Of a DNA stretch of 64,000 bases, positions 37,205 to 55,979 are shown one piece after another (positions within the stretch are counted from its first letter, which is position 1; every line of letters begins with the position of its first letter). Origin of the DNA: Cheilinus undulatus (taxonomy: Eukaryota > Chordata > Actinopteri > Labriformes > Labridae); contig NC_054873.1 of the NCBI RefSeq assembly GCF_018320785.1, forward strand, positions 25,262,196-25,326,195. Reading direction: 5' to 3'. Position numbers and translations under genes: made by a program. The notes below the pieces were generated by a model. It was given only the letters and a program-made list of their open reading frames with translations, did not search any database and was not told where the DNA came from.

Positions 37205-39332
37205 TCATTCCTCAGCTTCATCCTTGGAAATGTTTGCCAGTTCCTCTGATTGTAAGACAGTGCGTGTATAAAGCATGGTGTCCACCTGGAGAAGGCTAAA
37301 AAGACACTGCAGCACAGCAAGAAGCAGCTGGTATTTACAGCTGATGGATTCAAGGCCTGAGTCAAGCGTGAAAGCTTTTGCTTGCATGCCAGTCTCCAAG
37401 TGACAATGCATGCTTTGTGCACCTTCACCTAGAGAGCATTTACTTTTTCTCCCACACTGTTCAAGAATTGTGTTGTGCTCTTGTTTGTCCACAAAACTTG
37501 AAGGTTGGGAATGATTCTGAACAGAAGTAAGGAGTCTGGTTTGAGTCTGAAGGAAACATTGCGGGCTGTGGGAGTATATCTGTCTGGGCACACACAGTAC
37601 TGCATTTGCTAAGAGCTTGGAAACAACAAGGATGTCCATATCTGTGTCATCAGAGATGAAGCACCTTCGGCTATGTTGTAAAAGGGCATTATGTAAGAGG
37701 AATTCAAATGTCCCACCAGCAGGTACAACGCAGCCTGGCTCCAACAAATAACGATGAAAGGAAGGGGAATTTGGGATGTCATTATCTGAAAGTGAAGATT
37801 TGCTTTTGTTGGAATGTGTGGTCTTCGTTGATGATGTAGTTGCTGCAGTAGTCATGGGCTCCCAAGTTGAAAGAAGCATGCGGATGGAGTCATGAAATGC
37901 AGAAACATACTGGTCAGTTTGCCCTTCCCCTGCACCACAAACAATCAAACTGTGAGGTTTGACCTTTAGCCTTTTGTCTGAGTCATGGAAAGCAACATGG
38001 ACATACCTGCAGAAGAAAAAATAATTACATTTTAACCTGCACAAATCAAACAGGATGCAAAAGATAGAAGATATTTTATATTTTCATACCTATGAGCTCC
38101 GAGAAGTATTGACCTGCAAAAGGTCAGTGTTGCAATGTGGTCTGGTTCAATCATCCGGCAGTCTGTGACAGGTGCTGTTCCACTTAGACGGGCAAAGAGA
38201 GACAGTTCATCTTCATCAACACATTCCACAATGCTAATATCTGCCTGTGCAGCTAAGGCCAGGGAAGCAGCAGACTGTTTCACAGCAGACAGGATCACAG
38301 AGACACCCAAACTCTTCAGGTTTGCAATAGCACACTCTAGTGACCTTTCTGCCCAGGCACTAAACTGCACAATACTTCTCTCCATCCTTGAATTCTGACC
38401 CATTCCTTGTTCTCCACATCTCAGCTCCAGCACTTCTCCTGCACTGAGCAGTTTAGGCTGCAGACAGCCAGATAAAACAACAGCTTTAACCAGCTGTTGT
38501 TCACTTTGTGGACAGGATGTAACAAAGTCTCTGTGAATGATCTGCCCCTCAATCAAACGTGAACAACTAATAGGAAAGCCTGTTACAGGTGTATGCAAAG
38601 CAGATAAGTTGTCATCTATGAGGTGGAGTGATACAGAGGGGGGATCATTTTTTAATTTCCAGTTACTGAGCAGTTCACATGTGAGGTTGCTAAAAAAGTC
38701 ACAGTGTGTTTGACCCAAACGTGAATGAAAGAAAGACGCAAGCAGCTTCTGAACACTGGGAATGTGTGCTTTAGCAGTGAACTCCTCACTCGAAAGACAG
38801 CATCCAAATGGGACTACCCCCATGGCAACTGTGTCGTGAAGGTCCTCCAGTGCAAAGGCCAGCAGTTTTTTAGCCCAGCGTCTGGCAGTAGAAGCCACTG
38901 CTACATCTCTAGAGTCATAACTTTGAGATGTATTAGGCTCCTTGCAAGCTGTCGCATGAATCATCCTTAGTAATGACGCTAGCAGAAGGATAAATGTCTT
39001 AGATCCGTCACCTGTCACAGTGCTATGCTTCAAGACGGATTCAACAATCAACCTGTAGAGAAAAAAAGCATGACTCAATCAAAACAGAAATATACCAAAG
39101 AGAGCATCATACTGACAGAGCATAAACCTTGGAGCACTTACCTGGCCAGTGGATTTTCCAGTCGTAATGCAGTGACAATTTTTATCCCACTTCGGCTCAA
39201 CATGGCTTGTCCTGTGTCTCGGGTGAACAACACCTGCCCTCCTTTGGGGCCAAAACTACGGAGGACAACTGATTCCAATACAGAAACTGCCTGAAGAACA
39301 TGATTCAGGTGAAGATGCTCCACTGGTGGCAT
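37205..39332 (-). CDS. bbs10: Bardet-Biedl syndrome 10 chaperonin-like protein (651 aa)
   Basis: BBS10 is a divergent group II chaperonin-like protein that, with MKKS and BBS12, helps assemble the BBSome needed for ciliary trafficking. Coding exons: 39332-39142, 39052-38090, 38006-37205; 1956 nt including the stop. The N-terminal part has SVLESVVLRSFGPKGGQVLF and, across the first junction, ENPLARLIVESVLK, then TGDGSKTFILLL, equivalents of the chaperonin GP.G and GDGT nucleotide-binding motifs. The C-terminal half has VKPHSLIVCGAGEG. Human BBS10 is 723 aa and has two exons; here an extra 83-bp intron (38007-38089, GTATGA...CTGCAG) splits the main exon. The start MPPVEHLHLN is preferred because upstream frames hit stops. 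Confidence 0.93.
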
Positions 39333-39362
39333 CACCAGACACTGGAGAGCTAAGGTTAAAAC

Positions 39363-40339
39363 TGTAAATAGGAAAAATATCAAAATTAAATGACAAGTTT
39401 TACAAACAAGAAGAAGACCTATGATGGTTTGTTAACAAGACACCTTTATTTAAAGTCACAGGTTGTGTAAGATTGTTATTTTAGCTCACAATGTAAAAAA
39501 GCATATCTACTGATGCTTTTTTATGCATAAAAATCCTGCTTGCCTTGTAAAATCTTTAGTTTTTACTGATCACTTTGGGCTTTTTGGTTATTTCAATACA
39601 AACTTAAGATGCCACAAAACAATTTAAATGAAGCATGGTTAGCATTAAGTATAAAAATACACTGTAGCTATGTCTTCAAACTCGTGGTTGACTTTACTTT
39701 CATAGGTCGGTAACAGACTTTGATATTAAATTAACAGTTTCTAAACTGTTTAAAATTCCTTGCAGTGGGTTTGAAAAGCTAAAAGTGGTGATCAAATAGT
39801 AAAGAATATGATTTGTTAAGTGGAGTTGCATTATATCAACATTTGCTTTTTTGTTCATTTGACTTTTTTATGATATTTATCATCATTCCTTACACTTTAA
39901 AGCCCATTTGAAGGACTGAAATTTGAGAATTTGTTCATCCTCAAACTTTAAATTTTATGTTTTAAGGTCTTAAGTTTTAGGTCTGAACTACATTTAGATA
40001 AATGAATCAGCTCACTGTTTTTGTAAATATTGGCATGTCTGTGATCAGCAAAAAATCCGTATCCAAAAATCCCCATAAATTTCTGATGAAATTCAGGCAA
40101 CAGTGGCGAATAAAGATCTGTCTCATTGAATGACTATGGGAGAAATCCCCCACTGCCATGCAATATGTGAACTCAGAGTGAGTTGTATGTATTTTTTTTA
40201 GGAAACAACAAAGAAGAAAACAAAGACTATCACACAATTATTTGCTTTCTTACTGTCTCAAAAATTAGCTTTTCCCTAGAGCGCTCATTGACTACAGTGT
40301 TTTCTGTTTTGCTCTATAGTGCTTAATGGCTGCAGTGTA
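39363..40339. other. bbs10 intron 1, part next to exon 2
   Basis: AT-rich intron sequence; no exon or recognised element before the Tc1 copy that starts at 40340. Confidence 0.45.
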
Positions 40340-41572
40340 CAGGTACAGGTGCTCAGGTGTGATGGAAGCCCAGGTTGCTTTGATAGCGGCCTTCAGGTCA
40401 TCTGCATTGTTGGGTCTGGTGTCTCTCATCTTCCTCTTGACAATACCCCATAGATTCTTTACAGGGTTCAGGTCAGGCCAGTTTGCTGGCCAATCAAGCA
40501 CAGTAACACCATGGTCATTGAAGCAGCTTTGGTACCTTTGGCAGTGTGGGCAGGTGCCAAGTTCTGCTGGAAAAATGAAATCAGCATCTCCATAAAGCTT
40601 GTCAGCAGAAGGAAGCATGAAGTGCTCTAAAATGTCCTGCTAGATGGCTGCGTTGACTGTGGACTTCAGAAAACACAGTGGACCAACACCAGCAGATGCC
40701 ATGGCAGCCCAAATCATCACTGACTGTGAAAAATTCACACTGGACTTCAAGCAACATGGATTCTGTGCCTCTCCACTCTTCCTCCAGACTCTGGGACCTT
40801 GATTTCCAAATGACATGCAAAATTTATTTCCATCTGAAAAGAGGACTTTGGACCACTGAGCAACAGTCCAGTTCTTTTTCTCCACAGCCCAGGTTAGATG
40901 CGTCTGAAGAATGCGGCATTTGTAGACCATGTCCAGGATTGGTCTGTGTGTAGTGGCTCTTGATGCACTGACTCCAGCCTCAGTCCACTCCTTGTGAAGC
41001 TCCCCCAAATTCTTGAATGGATTTTGCTTGACAATCCTCTCAAGGCTGCGGTCATCCCTTATGCTGGTGCACCTTTTCCTACCACACTTTTTCCTTCCAC
41101 TCAACTTTCTATGAATATGCTTGGATACAGCACTCTGTCAACAAGCAGGTTCTTTAGCAATGACCTTTTGTGGCTTATCCCCCTTGTGGAGGGTGTCAAT
41201 GACTGTCTTCTGGACATCTGTCAAGTCTGCAGTCCTCCCCATGATTGTGTAGCCTACTGACCCAGACTGAGAGACCATTTAAAGGCTCAAGAAACGTTTG
41301 CAGGTGTTTGGAGTTCATTAGCTGATTAGGGTGTGACACCATGTCTTTCCAATATTGAACTTTCTCACAATATTCTAATTTTCTGAGACACTGACTTTTT
41401 GGGTTTTCATTACCTGTAAGCCATAATCATCAAATTTTCCAGAAACAAAGGCTTGAAATATTTCACTCTATGTATAATGAGTCTATATGATATATATGGG
41501 TTCAGTTTCTGAAATGAGTGACAAAAAATATTGAACTTTCTCATGATATTCTAATTTTTTTAGATGTACCGG
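40340..41572 (-). mobile_element. Tc1/mariner-like transposon, truncated copy, in bbs10 intron 1
   Basis: Flanked by TA at 40338-40339 and 41573-41574. The right part matches the element at 27742-29328 almost base for base. On the left, the terminal CAGGTACAG is followed at once by internal sequence, so several hundred bp are deleted. Transposase pieces on the minus strand: [19 protein letters not shown] at ~41100, and NWPDLNPVKNLWGIVKRKM at ~40490, with Lys where the DDE/D family needs an acidic residue. Inactive. Confidence 0.9.
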
Positions 41573-42819
41573 TAGTGTTTGACCTCTGACTGCTGTGTTG
41601 GTGATGTGAGAACAGAGTTTGATTCTGAGCACTGTTTAGACTATTCTGATGTGATTGTTTGATTTTGAACACAGATTTAGATTTTATAGAAGTAGCTTGA
41701 AAACTGAGATTTATGTTCAATGTTTACAGAAAAGGAGAGGTGTTTGAAAAGTGTGTCTTAGCAATCATGAAAAAAACTGTAAAAAATATCTTCAGAGTAG
41801 ATACAGAGTACTACCCAAACAAATACTTCACAGTGTTTATTTTATCAAGGTTTTTTAATTTATGAAGGCTTTATCAAGCATTAATCCGTGAAATCAATGC
41901 CAGATCGTTGTATGCGAACTTAACAATCGCTAATAATTACTAATTTAAATTCATATGGGCGTCAGGTATTGAAATTGGCCCTAATTGCAGTTTAATAATA
42001 AGACCTTCAGTGGTTTGCCTTGTGCCAAGTGAATGTAACGATATGTGAAACACATCCGTATTATGGCTGAAAGACTGCAGAAATTAAAATTTAAGACGCA
42101 TTTATAAAAGCCTTTCATCGTTGGTTCATTGCTAGTAGCCTACATAGTTGACAGATATCATAGTACAGTGGTGGTACAGAATCCTCCTGTCTCGGTGTTA
42201 CGGTTAAAAGAGTTACCATGTTAATAGCGACTTCCAGTCTGATGCGAAGGAAAGCCGTACAATGTCCTAAACCACATTGTTTGTTTATTTTATTATAAAG
42301 CACATCTTGTGAAAATTTTTAACGTTTCAATAAAAACTAAACAGGTTGGGGAATTTACTATGACACGTTCACAGCACCTGCTGTAACAACAGACACAGTC
42401 GTCTGAAAGTCCCCAGTTAACATGGTTACCCTTTTAACTATAACACCGGGACAAGCTTTTGGAGATACAATGTTCTATGAAGTCTACTCGCAATGTGCTA
42501 GCAATGAACCACGGACAAAACACATTTTACAGCTACTTCAGCAGTTTTGATTGTTACACTAGATGACACCTAGTGCAAAACCACGGTTTGGTTTTTACTT
42601 TCGCCTCTCCGTTTATTATTGTCACTCTAGCTACGCTACGTAGATAGCGTTAGCGTCTGCTAGCTTGACAGTTAGCCTAACAATCATTCGGTGGACTCCC
42701 CCTCTGATACCACACGATTAGTTTAGTCAAGGTCATCGCGGTCGGCTCGAAGGTACAGTTTTGAAAAAATTTCAACAATGGATCATTCTCAGAGAATGAA
42801 TTAAAACATCAATACTCAC

Positions 42820-42960
42820 CACCGAAAAGCAGGGACGCTTCCTCTGTATCCTAGAGACGACACTTCTTCTATCAATGGTCGCGTGCATCAGAGCTGAGTG
42901 CTGCCGCCTAGCGCGTGGATGTAAACGCTGTTATTCTATCACTGACACCAACACTTCATA
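42820..42960 (-). other. Probable non-coding first exon of bbs10
   Basis: The minus strand carries a strong donor, CGGTG|GTGAGTATT, with the exon ending at 42820. The matching acceptor TATTTACAG gives exon 2 a start at 39361. An ATG at 42888 opens a frame that stops right after the junction, before the BBS10 start, so it could be an upstream ORF. The 5' end is a guess; the 3.5-kb intron holds a Tc1 copy. Confidence 0.55.
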
Positions 42961-42981
42961 GGACAGTGTTTGTCTGAAAGG

Positions 42982-43524
42982 TATGGAAGCCCATTTCCGT
43001 CACTTAAAGAATAAAAATGTGGAAGTTAAGGAATTTTTAAAAAAAGAAGAAGAATCCTAAATCATAATTATGAAATAAAAGTCGAAATTATGAGATAAAA
43101 AGTCAAAAGTATGAGATAAAAAGTCATAACTATGATACAAAAAGTCGAAATTATGAGATAAAAATTCATAATTATGAGATAAAAAGTCGAAATTATGAGA
43201 TAAGAAGTCGAAATTATGAAATAAAAAAGTCATAATTATGAGATAAAAAGTCATAATTATGAGATAAAAAGTCGAAATTATGAGATAATGAAGTCAATGT
43301 AACTGCTGCATAGGCACACATTATCTCATAATTATGACTTTTTATCTCATAATTTCGACTTTTAAACTCATAATTATGGCTTTTTATCTCATAATTATGG
43401 TATTTTTTAATCTCATAATTTCGACTTTTTATCTCATAATTATGACTTAGGATTCTTCTTTTTTTTTTTAATTCCCTAACTATAACATTTTTATTTTTTT
43501 AAGTGGTGAAAATGGGCTTCCATA
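42982..43524. mobile_element. Foldback element next to the bbs10 first exon
   Basis: Ends TATGGAAGCCCATTT and AAATGGGCTTCCATA are perfect inverted repeats. The 7-bp target duplication TGAAAGG flanks it at 42975-42981 and 43525-43531. Inside, each arm is an array of ~21-bp units (AAAAGTCGAAATTATGAGAT / AAAAGTCATAATTATGAGAT), inverted in the right arm, with a short spacer at ~43290-43320. The two arms could form a hairpin over most of their length. Non-coding. Confidence 0.9.
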
Positions 43525-43755
43525 TGAAAGGTGACTATAAAGGAACGAAAAAATATAAAAATGACTTAGTTATTAGTAGCCTATAGAGGGGAATGAACTC
43601 CACCTGAGAGTTATTTTGTGTGTCCCCTCACAATTTATGTGTCTTTTATTGCATTTTTTTTCATTGATTAAAGGCATTTTGCCCTGCCCATTTCCCTTCT
43701 TTAAGGATAGGAAAGACAAAGAATTGAATTGTCTTTGTAAATGTTTAACCATTTT

Positions 43756-43980
43756 TTAATATTTACCCAAACCTGTAAAAAAGACCCCAAGACACTTGAA
43801 CTCCTTCACTTGGGGCAAAGACTCAATCCCAACATGGGAGCAATCCACCATTTTCTGGCATAGAACCATGGCCTCAGATTTGAAGGTACCGACTCTCATC
43901 TCGACGACTTCACACTCAGCCACAAACCGTCCCAATGCCTGCTGGAGGTCCAGCGGAGGAAGCCAACGGAACCATATCAT
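43756..43980 (-). mobile_element. LINE reverse transcriptase fragment
   Basis: The minus strand encodes FKSEAMVLCQKMVDCSHVG followed by ESLPQVKEFKCLGVFFT. This matches the SKSEAMV...VKEFKYLGVLF segment just after the catalytic core in a common fish non-LTR retrotransposon. Both ends are missing and no other domain is present. Confidence 0.75.
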
Positions 43981-43999
43981 GCAAAAAAAGCAGATACAA

Positions 44000-46350
44000 T
44001 TAATTTCATTTGAAATTAGTATAGCTTTGCTTATTGGCTACCTTGGTCAAGAACATAAAGATACATCTTAAAAACTCAATTTATTGCTCAGCTCTATCAC
44101 CACTTCATCATCTCCTCATCTGTACTCTTTCAGGTAAGATTTATTCATGAGTTACTAAATCTCCTTTTTCAGGTAGCAGTGACCTTGACCTTTGACAAAC
44201 AAATACAAATCAGTTCTTTTCACTTTTTCCAGACAACTGTACCAAATACAAGATGTTGAAATTACAAGAAATTCACTGGCAGACAGAAAAACACACTCAG
44301 ACAGAGGAGTAAATGTTCCCATACAGTGAGTTCTCTTATATGCCACACACAGAGGTTATGTTGAGCCCTCTATTCCCCACCCATCCCCCCTACCCCCCTT
44401 GTCTCATGATCCCTCCTTCTGTACAGTGTCTCTGTGAATCTCTGGTACCTCAAGGTGAACGGGGCGGGGCCGGAACTTGATCTCCATGTTGCTGCAGAAA
44501 CCACATCCTAAGTTTCTAAATAAGGCAACATCATCTATACATAGACAATAAGAGACAGTTCTGCAGCCGGAGGCACCCCCACATATACAGAGCTGTCCAC
44601 AATGAATGTAAATGTCCTTTATTGCTGAACCCTCACTATGCTAATGAGCTTTTAAAAAGCCATGTCACTACACTGATAAATATGCATAAGAGGCCCAGTG
44701 AGGGTGACCCGTAGGGATGGGACAGAGGTCATGAGAGGTGGGGCATCAGAAAAAAGCACTAGCATTCCCAGGCGAGCCGAATGGACAGAAAAGAGCAAAA
44801 CCACCCCAACAAAGGCGGGCAAATACAAGGAAGCAACACAGAATGACAGAGCTGCAACTCCAGCAACTCCAACACGGTCTACCCTCCCTCACTCTCTATC
44901 TCTCTTCGTCGAGCTTTCGAACACCTGCACTCTTCTTCTTGTATGTCTCAGGACTGGACACAAAAACCCTTTACCTTTCAGTGTTGCTCCACCGCTCCTG
45001 CCCTCCCTGGTCCACTTCAACTCTGTGGAAGTAAAAGACCCTGTGAGTCTGAGCATCACTGCTGGGGCAGCTTAGTACAGGTATGTCTCTCTGTTATTAA
45101 CCAAAAATATTGGGATTTAGTTCTTGTGTGATGGTATCTAAGTATATACGCATGAATGCATGAATGCATGAATGTTAATGACTGGGATGACTAGGGGAAC
45201 AGCTATTTAGTTCCCACATGTCACTTGTATTTGTTAGTCCCTCAACTTTCTGTTTGTTTTTCACCTTGACCTAAAGCAACATTTCTTCTGAAGGTTAAAG
45301 AAATGTCTAGTGGTTTAAGCAGCCTGTTGTCCCATTTTTTTCTCTTAAAGTATTTATCTTGCAGTGATGCTTTAATGTCATGTCCTGCTATGTACCTTTC
45401 CGATCTTGTAAGATCAGATGTGAGAAGCAGCTGCATTGTGGGGACCACATGGTGCAAACAGCAAGTCTTTCGTTATCACCTCTGCAAAAAATAGATTAAC
45501 AAGGAGACATTCACAAATGCATGCAAGTGTCAAACTCCAACAATCATTTTAGAGCTACTAGTTAACAGCTAATGTTCTGTCTATCCTTCACGGGATTTTA
45601 AAACATAAATGGTGCATTTTTAAGCGCAAAGTCACACACACACACTAGAACATTATAGTAAAAATATTTCTTTAAAAACATAAGAAATATGCAGTGATAA
45701 CAGACTGGTCAGATGAGAGATTAAAAATAAAACAAGCCGTTCTGTCAAATCCTTTTAGATAGTTTGCATCTATTAGTGTTTAAGTAGCACCTACTGTCAT
45801 TTATCCTGAAAAATACGCTATAACCTGAGATCAGTGTTTGCTTGGGTGTAGATCACATCTGCTGACTCAACCGCAGATACTCAATACCTATGATGTCTGC
45901 AGGAAAAAAATCAAAACATTTTTGCACCCGGGGAGTTGAGTCTTGGCAGAAGAACTTTTCTCTCATGTATTCTGATCACCTGCACCGAGCGTGACCTTGG
46001 CTCATCACTCTCACCTCTGGCAACTCACTGCAAAACAGCAGAGGTCCACGCGTGACGCTTCAGCTTTACTTCTCCCCTTCCTCTCCCCTCCATGTCAGCA
46101 GGTTTGGCAGGGACAGTGGGTTGCATATCCTGTGTTAAAGTGTTAGTGCCAGGCCAGCAGAAACAAGAGAAGTCACTTGACACTGATGGTCATACAGCAT
46201 CTATAAGCACATTATTGCTTCAAATACAGCCATTAACAGGATTTATGGACACTCTGCTCTTGGGATTATCTTTATCTGTAATTCTTTAGGATTTTATCAC
46301 CTAAATTGTTTGTTTAAAGCTATGAATTCTTTCCCTCTATTCTGTCTCTA
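44000..46350. other. Region between bbs10 and the synaptotagmin coding start
   Basis: Presumably holds the synaptotagmin promoter and 5' UTR. A possible non-coding exon ends at 45079 (CAGCTTAGTACAG|GTATGT). The open frames at 44698-45131 lack recognisable homology and probably reflect base composition. A short GAATGCAT-type repeat lies near 45150-45175. Confidence 0.4.
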
Positions 46351-46388
46351 GGTAGTTTTTATCTGGATCTGCTGTCACTCCTAAAGTA

Positions 46389-53039
<6,651 letters not shown>

Positions 53040-53113
53040 GATTGTGAAGTAATCTTGCCACATTTACCTCATCTATCTCTAGTCTATGTTCCTATATTCC
53101 TATTTTTCCCTGC

Positions 53114-54616
53114 AAACCCCAATCAGGAACAACGCCAATGCCAAAAGAGTTTCAGCACTTTGTAAGATGTAGATAAAAACAGAATACAATTATTTGCAAA
53201 CCTCATAAATCCATATTTTACTCACAATAGAACATAAACAACCCATCAGATGTTGGGACTGAGACATTTTAACATTTAATTGAAATATTAGCTTATTTTG
53301 AATTTGATGGCAGCAACACTTCTCAAAGATGTAGGGACAGGGCAACAAGAAGACTGGAAAAGTGAGTGGTACAAATGAAAAATAAATGAAAGAGCATTTG
53401 ACAAAGAATTAGGTTGATGGGCAACAGGCCATAATGTGACTGGGTATCAAAGGAACATGTTAGAGAGATACAGTCTCTCAGAGGTAAACTGCATCTAAAA
53501 ATTGTGGAACAATTTCAGAAAAATCTTCCTCCCACCATCTACAGAACACAATATCATCAAAAGATTCAGAGAATCTTGAGATATGTGTGTGCACAAGGGA
53601 CAAGGCCAAGGGTCAACACTGGATGCTGGTGATCTTTGGGTGCTCGGGCAGAAGTGCATCTAAAACAAACCTGATTCTGTACTGGAAATCACTGCATGAA
53701 CTCAGGAACACTTCCATAAATCACTGTCAACACAGTTCATTGTGCCATCCACAGATGTAAGTTAAAGCTGTATCATGCAAAGAAGGAGCCATATGTGACC
53801 ACGATCCAGAAACGCCACCTTCTTTCCAGGGCCAAAGCTATTTCAAAATGGCCTGAGGCAAAATGGAAAACTGCTCTGTGGTCAGATGAGTCAAAATTTG
53901 AAATTCTTCATGAAAACCATGTATGCCGTGTCCTGCGAACTAAAGAGGAAAATAACTATCCATGTTGTAATCAGCGCACACTTAAAAGCCTGCACTCTGG
54001 TGATATTTGGTTGCATTAGTCCCTGTGGATACACATCTGGAAAAGTACTATAAATGCTGAAAAATATCCAGAGGTTTTAGAGCAACGTATGCTCTCATCT
54101 ATCCCACACCCCTTTCAGGGAAGTAAAATAATACTAAACCACACACCAGCTCCATCACAACAGCATGGCTTCATAGTACAAGAGTTAGGGTGTGAACTGG
54201 CCTGCCTGCAGTCTAGACGTCTCATCAGTAGAAAATATTTGGTTTATTAGAAAACAAAAGACAACAATGAACTGTTGAACAGAAAGAGTCATACATCAGA
54301 CAAGAATGGGACAACAGCCCTCTCCCGAACTCCAGCAACTGATCTCCTCACTTCCCAGATGTTTACAGACTGATGCTAAAAGGGAGAATGCCCACAATGG
54401 TAAACATGGCCCTGTCCCTACTTTTTTGATAACTGTTACTGCCATCAAATTCAAAATAATAATAATAAATAATATTTTTCATGAGGTGGTAAAATGTCTC
54501 AATCTCAACACATGTTTATGTTTTATTGTAAATAAGGGTTTATGACATATGCAAATCATTGCATTCTGTATTTATTTACATTTTACACAGCGTCCCAACT
54601 TTTTTAAAATTGGGCT
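53114..54616 (+). mobile_element. Tc1-like transposon relic just after the synaptotagmin stop codon
   Basis: The left end (AACCCCAATCAGGAAC..., AAAAACAGAATACAATTATT) and the right end (GCGTCCCAACTTTTTTAAAA, ATTGCATTCTGTATTTATTT) are degraded inverted repeats. The plus strand keeps transposase pieces: KWKTALWSDESKFEILHENH at ~53860, and a later stretch with no intact catalytic core. Starts 75 bp after the stop codon, so it is either in the synaptotagmin 3' UTR or just beyond it. Confidence 0.82.
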
Positions 54617-55269
54617 TTTAGATATATATAATAGATCAAATAACTCTGTTTAACTTTTAACAATATCCATGACAGCCAACTTAGTTCATACATTTTTTAA
54701 CCTGCTTCTACTAAAGCTGCTATAAAGTCTATAATAAATATGTATTACTGTGTAAATTGCTATTAAAACAAAAAAGATTTTTTAAAGCATTGTGAGTTTT
54801 TGCTAAGTTCTGTTCATCTTCATGCACTCTTCACCTGATGTTAACACAATTAACCTGCAGACGGAGACAATCCAAAGGACAGTGAAATATGATTCTCATA
54901 TGACTGCCATTGTGTCTCTACTGTCAGGATATCCATTGTTGCCTGATAGTTAATTCATTTAATCTGTTAGGGAAGGGGGCAGTATTATGCTGTTGAGGTT
55001 CTGAGCTAGACAGTGATAGTGACAGAGGTTTTAAGCCCCTTAAAAACTATATGAAACTATATTCGTAGATTTTTACCTGCCCAAGTAAAACCAGAGGCTA
55101 GGTAACTAGTATGTCTTATCAGATCTTGTTTTTACAGAAGTGATAGTTTGCTTTGTTGAATACATCATCTTGATTTCCTCGCAGTTTAAAGAAGTAGTGA
55201 ACACTTTAACATTTTTTTTTAGCTGTACACTTGAGTATCTGACTGAACTATGATAAAACACATCAGTGC

Positions 55270-55512
55270 TGCTGTTATTTCTGATATTTGAACCAAAATG
55301 ATAAAAACATTGAACTTTTCTGAAACACCGAGTTTTGGGTTTTTATTATCTGTAAGCCATAGTTAATCATCAAAATTTCAAGAAATAAAGGCTTGAAATA
55401 TTTCACTGTATGTGTAATAAGTCTATATAATATATGGGTTTCACTTTCTGAAATGAGTGACAAAACAATATTGAACCTTTCCATGATATTCTAATTTTTT
55501 GAGATGTACTTG
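55270..55512. mobile_element. Tc1-like terminal fragment
   Basis: Shares GTAAGCCATA, AAATAAAGGCTTGAAATATT and GTTTCACTTTCTGAAATGAG with the right ends of the elements at 27742 and 40340, ending at TTTGAGATGTACTTG. Only this end survives. Confidence 0.8.
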
Positions 55513-55979
55513 TCCGTGCAGTCTTGATGCGTTTAATTTAAAACCGTACAATGAATTACATTTTTTTCACGCTAAACCCCTTTGTTATTTTACCTTAAGG
55601 TAGTAAATACATTTAAAAAAAGGGCCGTCAAGTGACCCAGATGTAAACGTAAAATTTTGAAACTAAAAGCCTGGTAGTTAGCTAGCCAGCCAACTATGCT
55701 AATAATTAATTCTATATCATTTTGTTATTTTAAGTTAAGCCACAGGAAAAGTTGAGATTTTGTATGTGGTTGGAATATTAATGATACTTTGCTGTTTTAA
55801 TTTGGTTTATTGCCATGTTGTTTAACAAGGATTTTGGGTGATAGAGGGTGGAAAAATACTATTAACCCATTTGAGACGTGACGGATGGAGTTTACATAAT
55901 TTAATCTCCAAATTGCTCCAATAATCACATTTAGCATCTTGTTTCTAAGTCCCATAATTTATTCAAAAATGGCGGGTTT

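Noticed and set aside
44698-45131. Three overlapping open frames upstream of the synaptotagmin gene
   Set aside because: No recognisable domain; the region may be an untranslated leader exon. Not called as protein coding.
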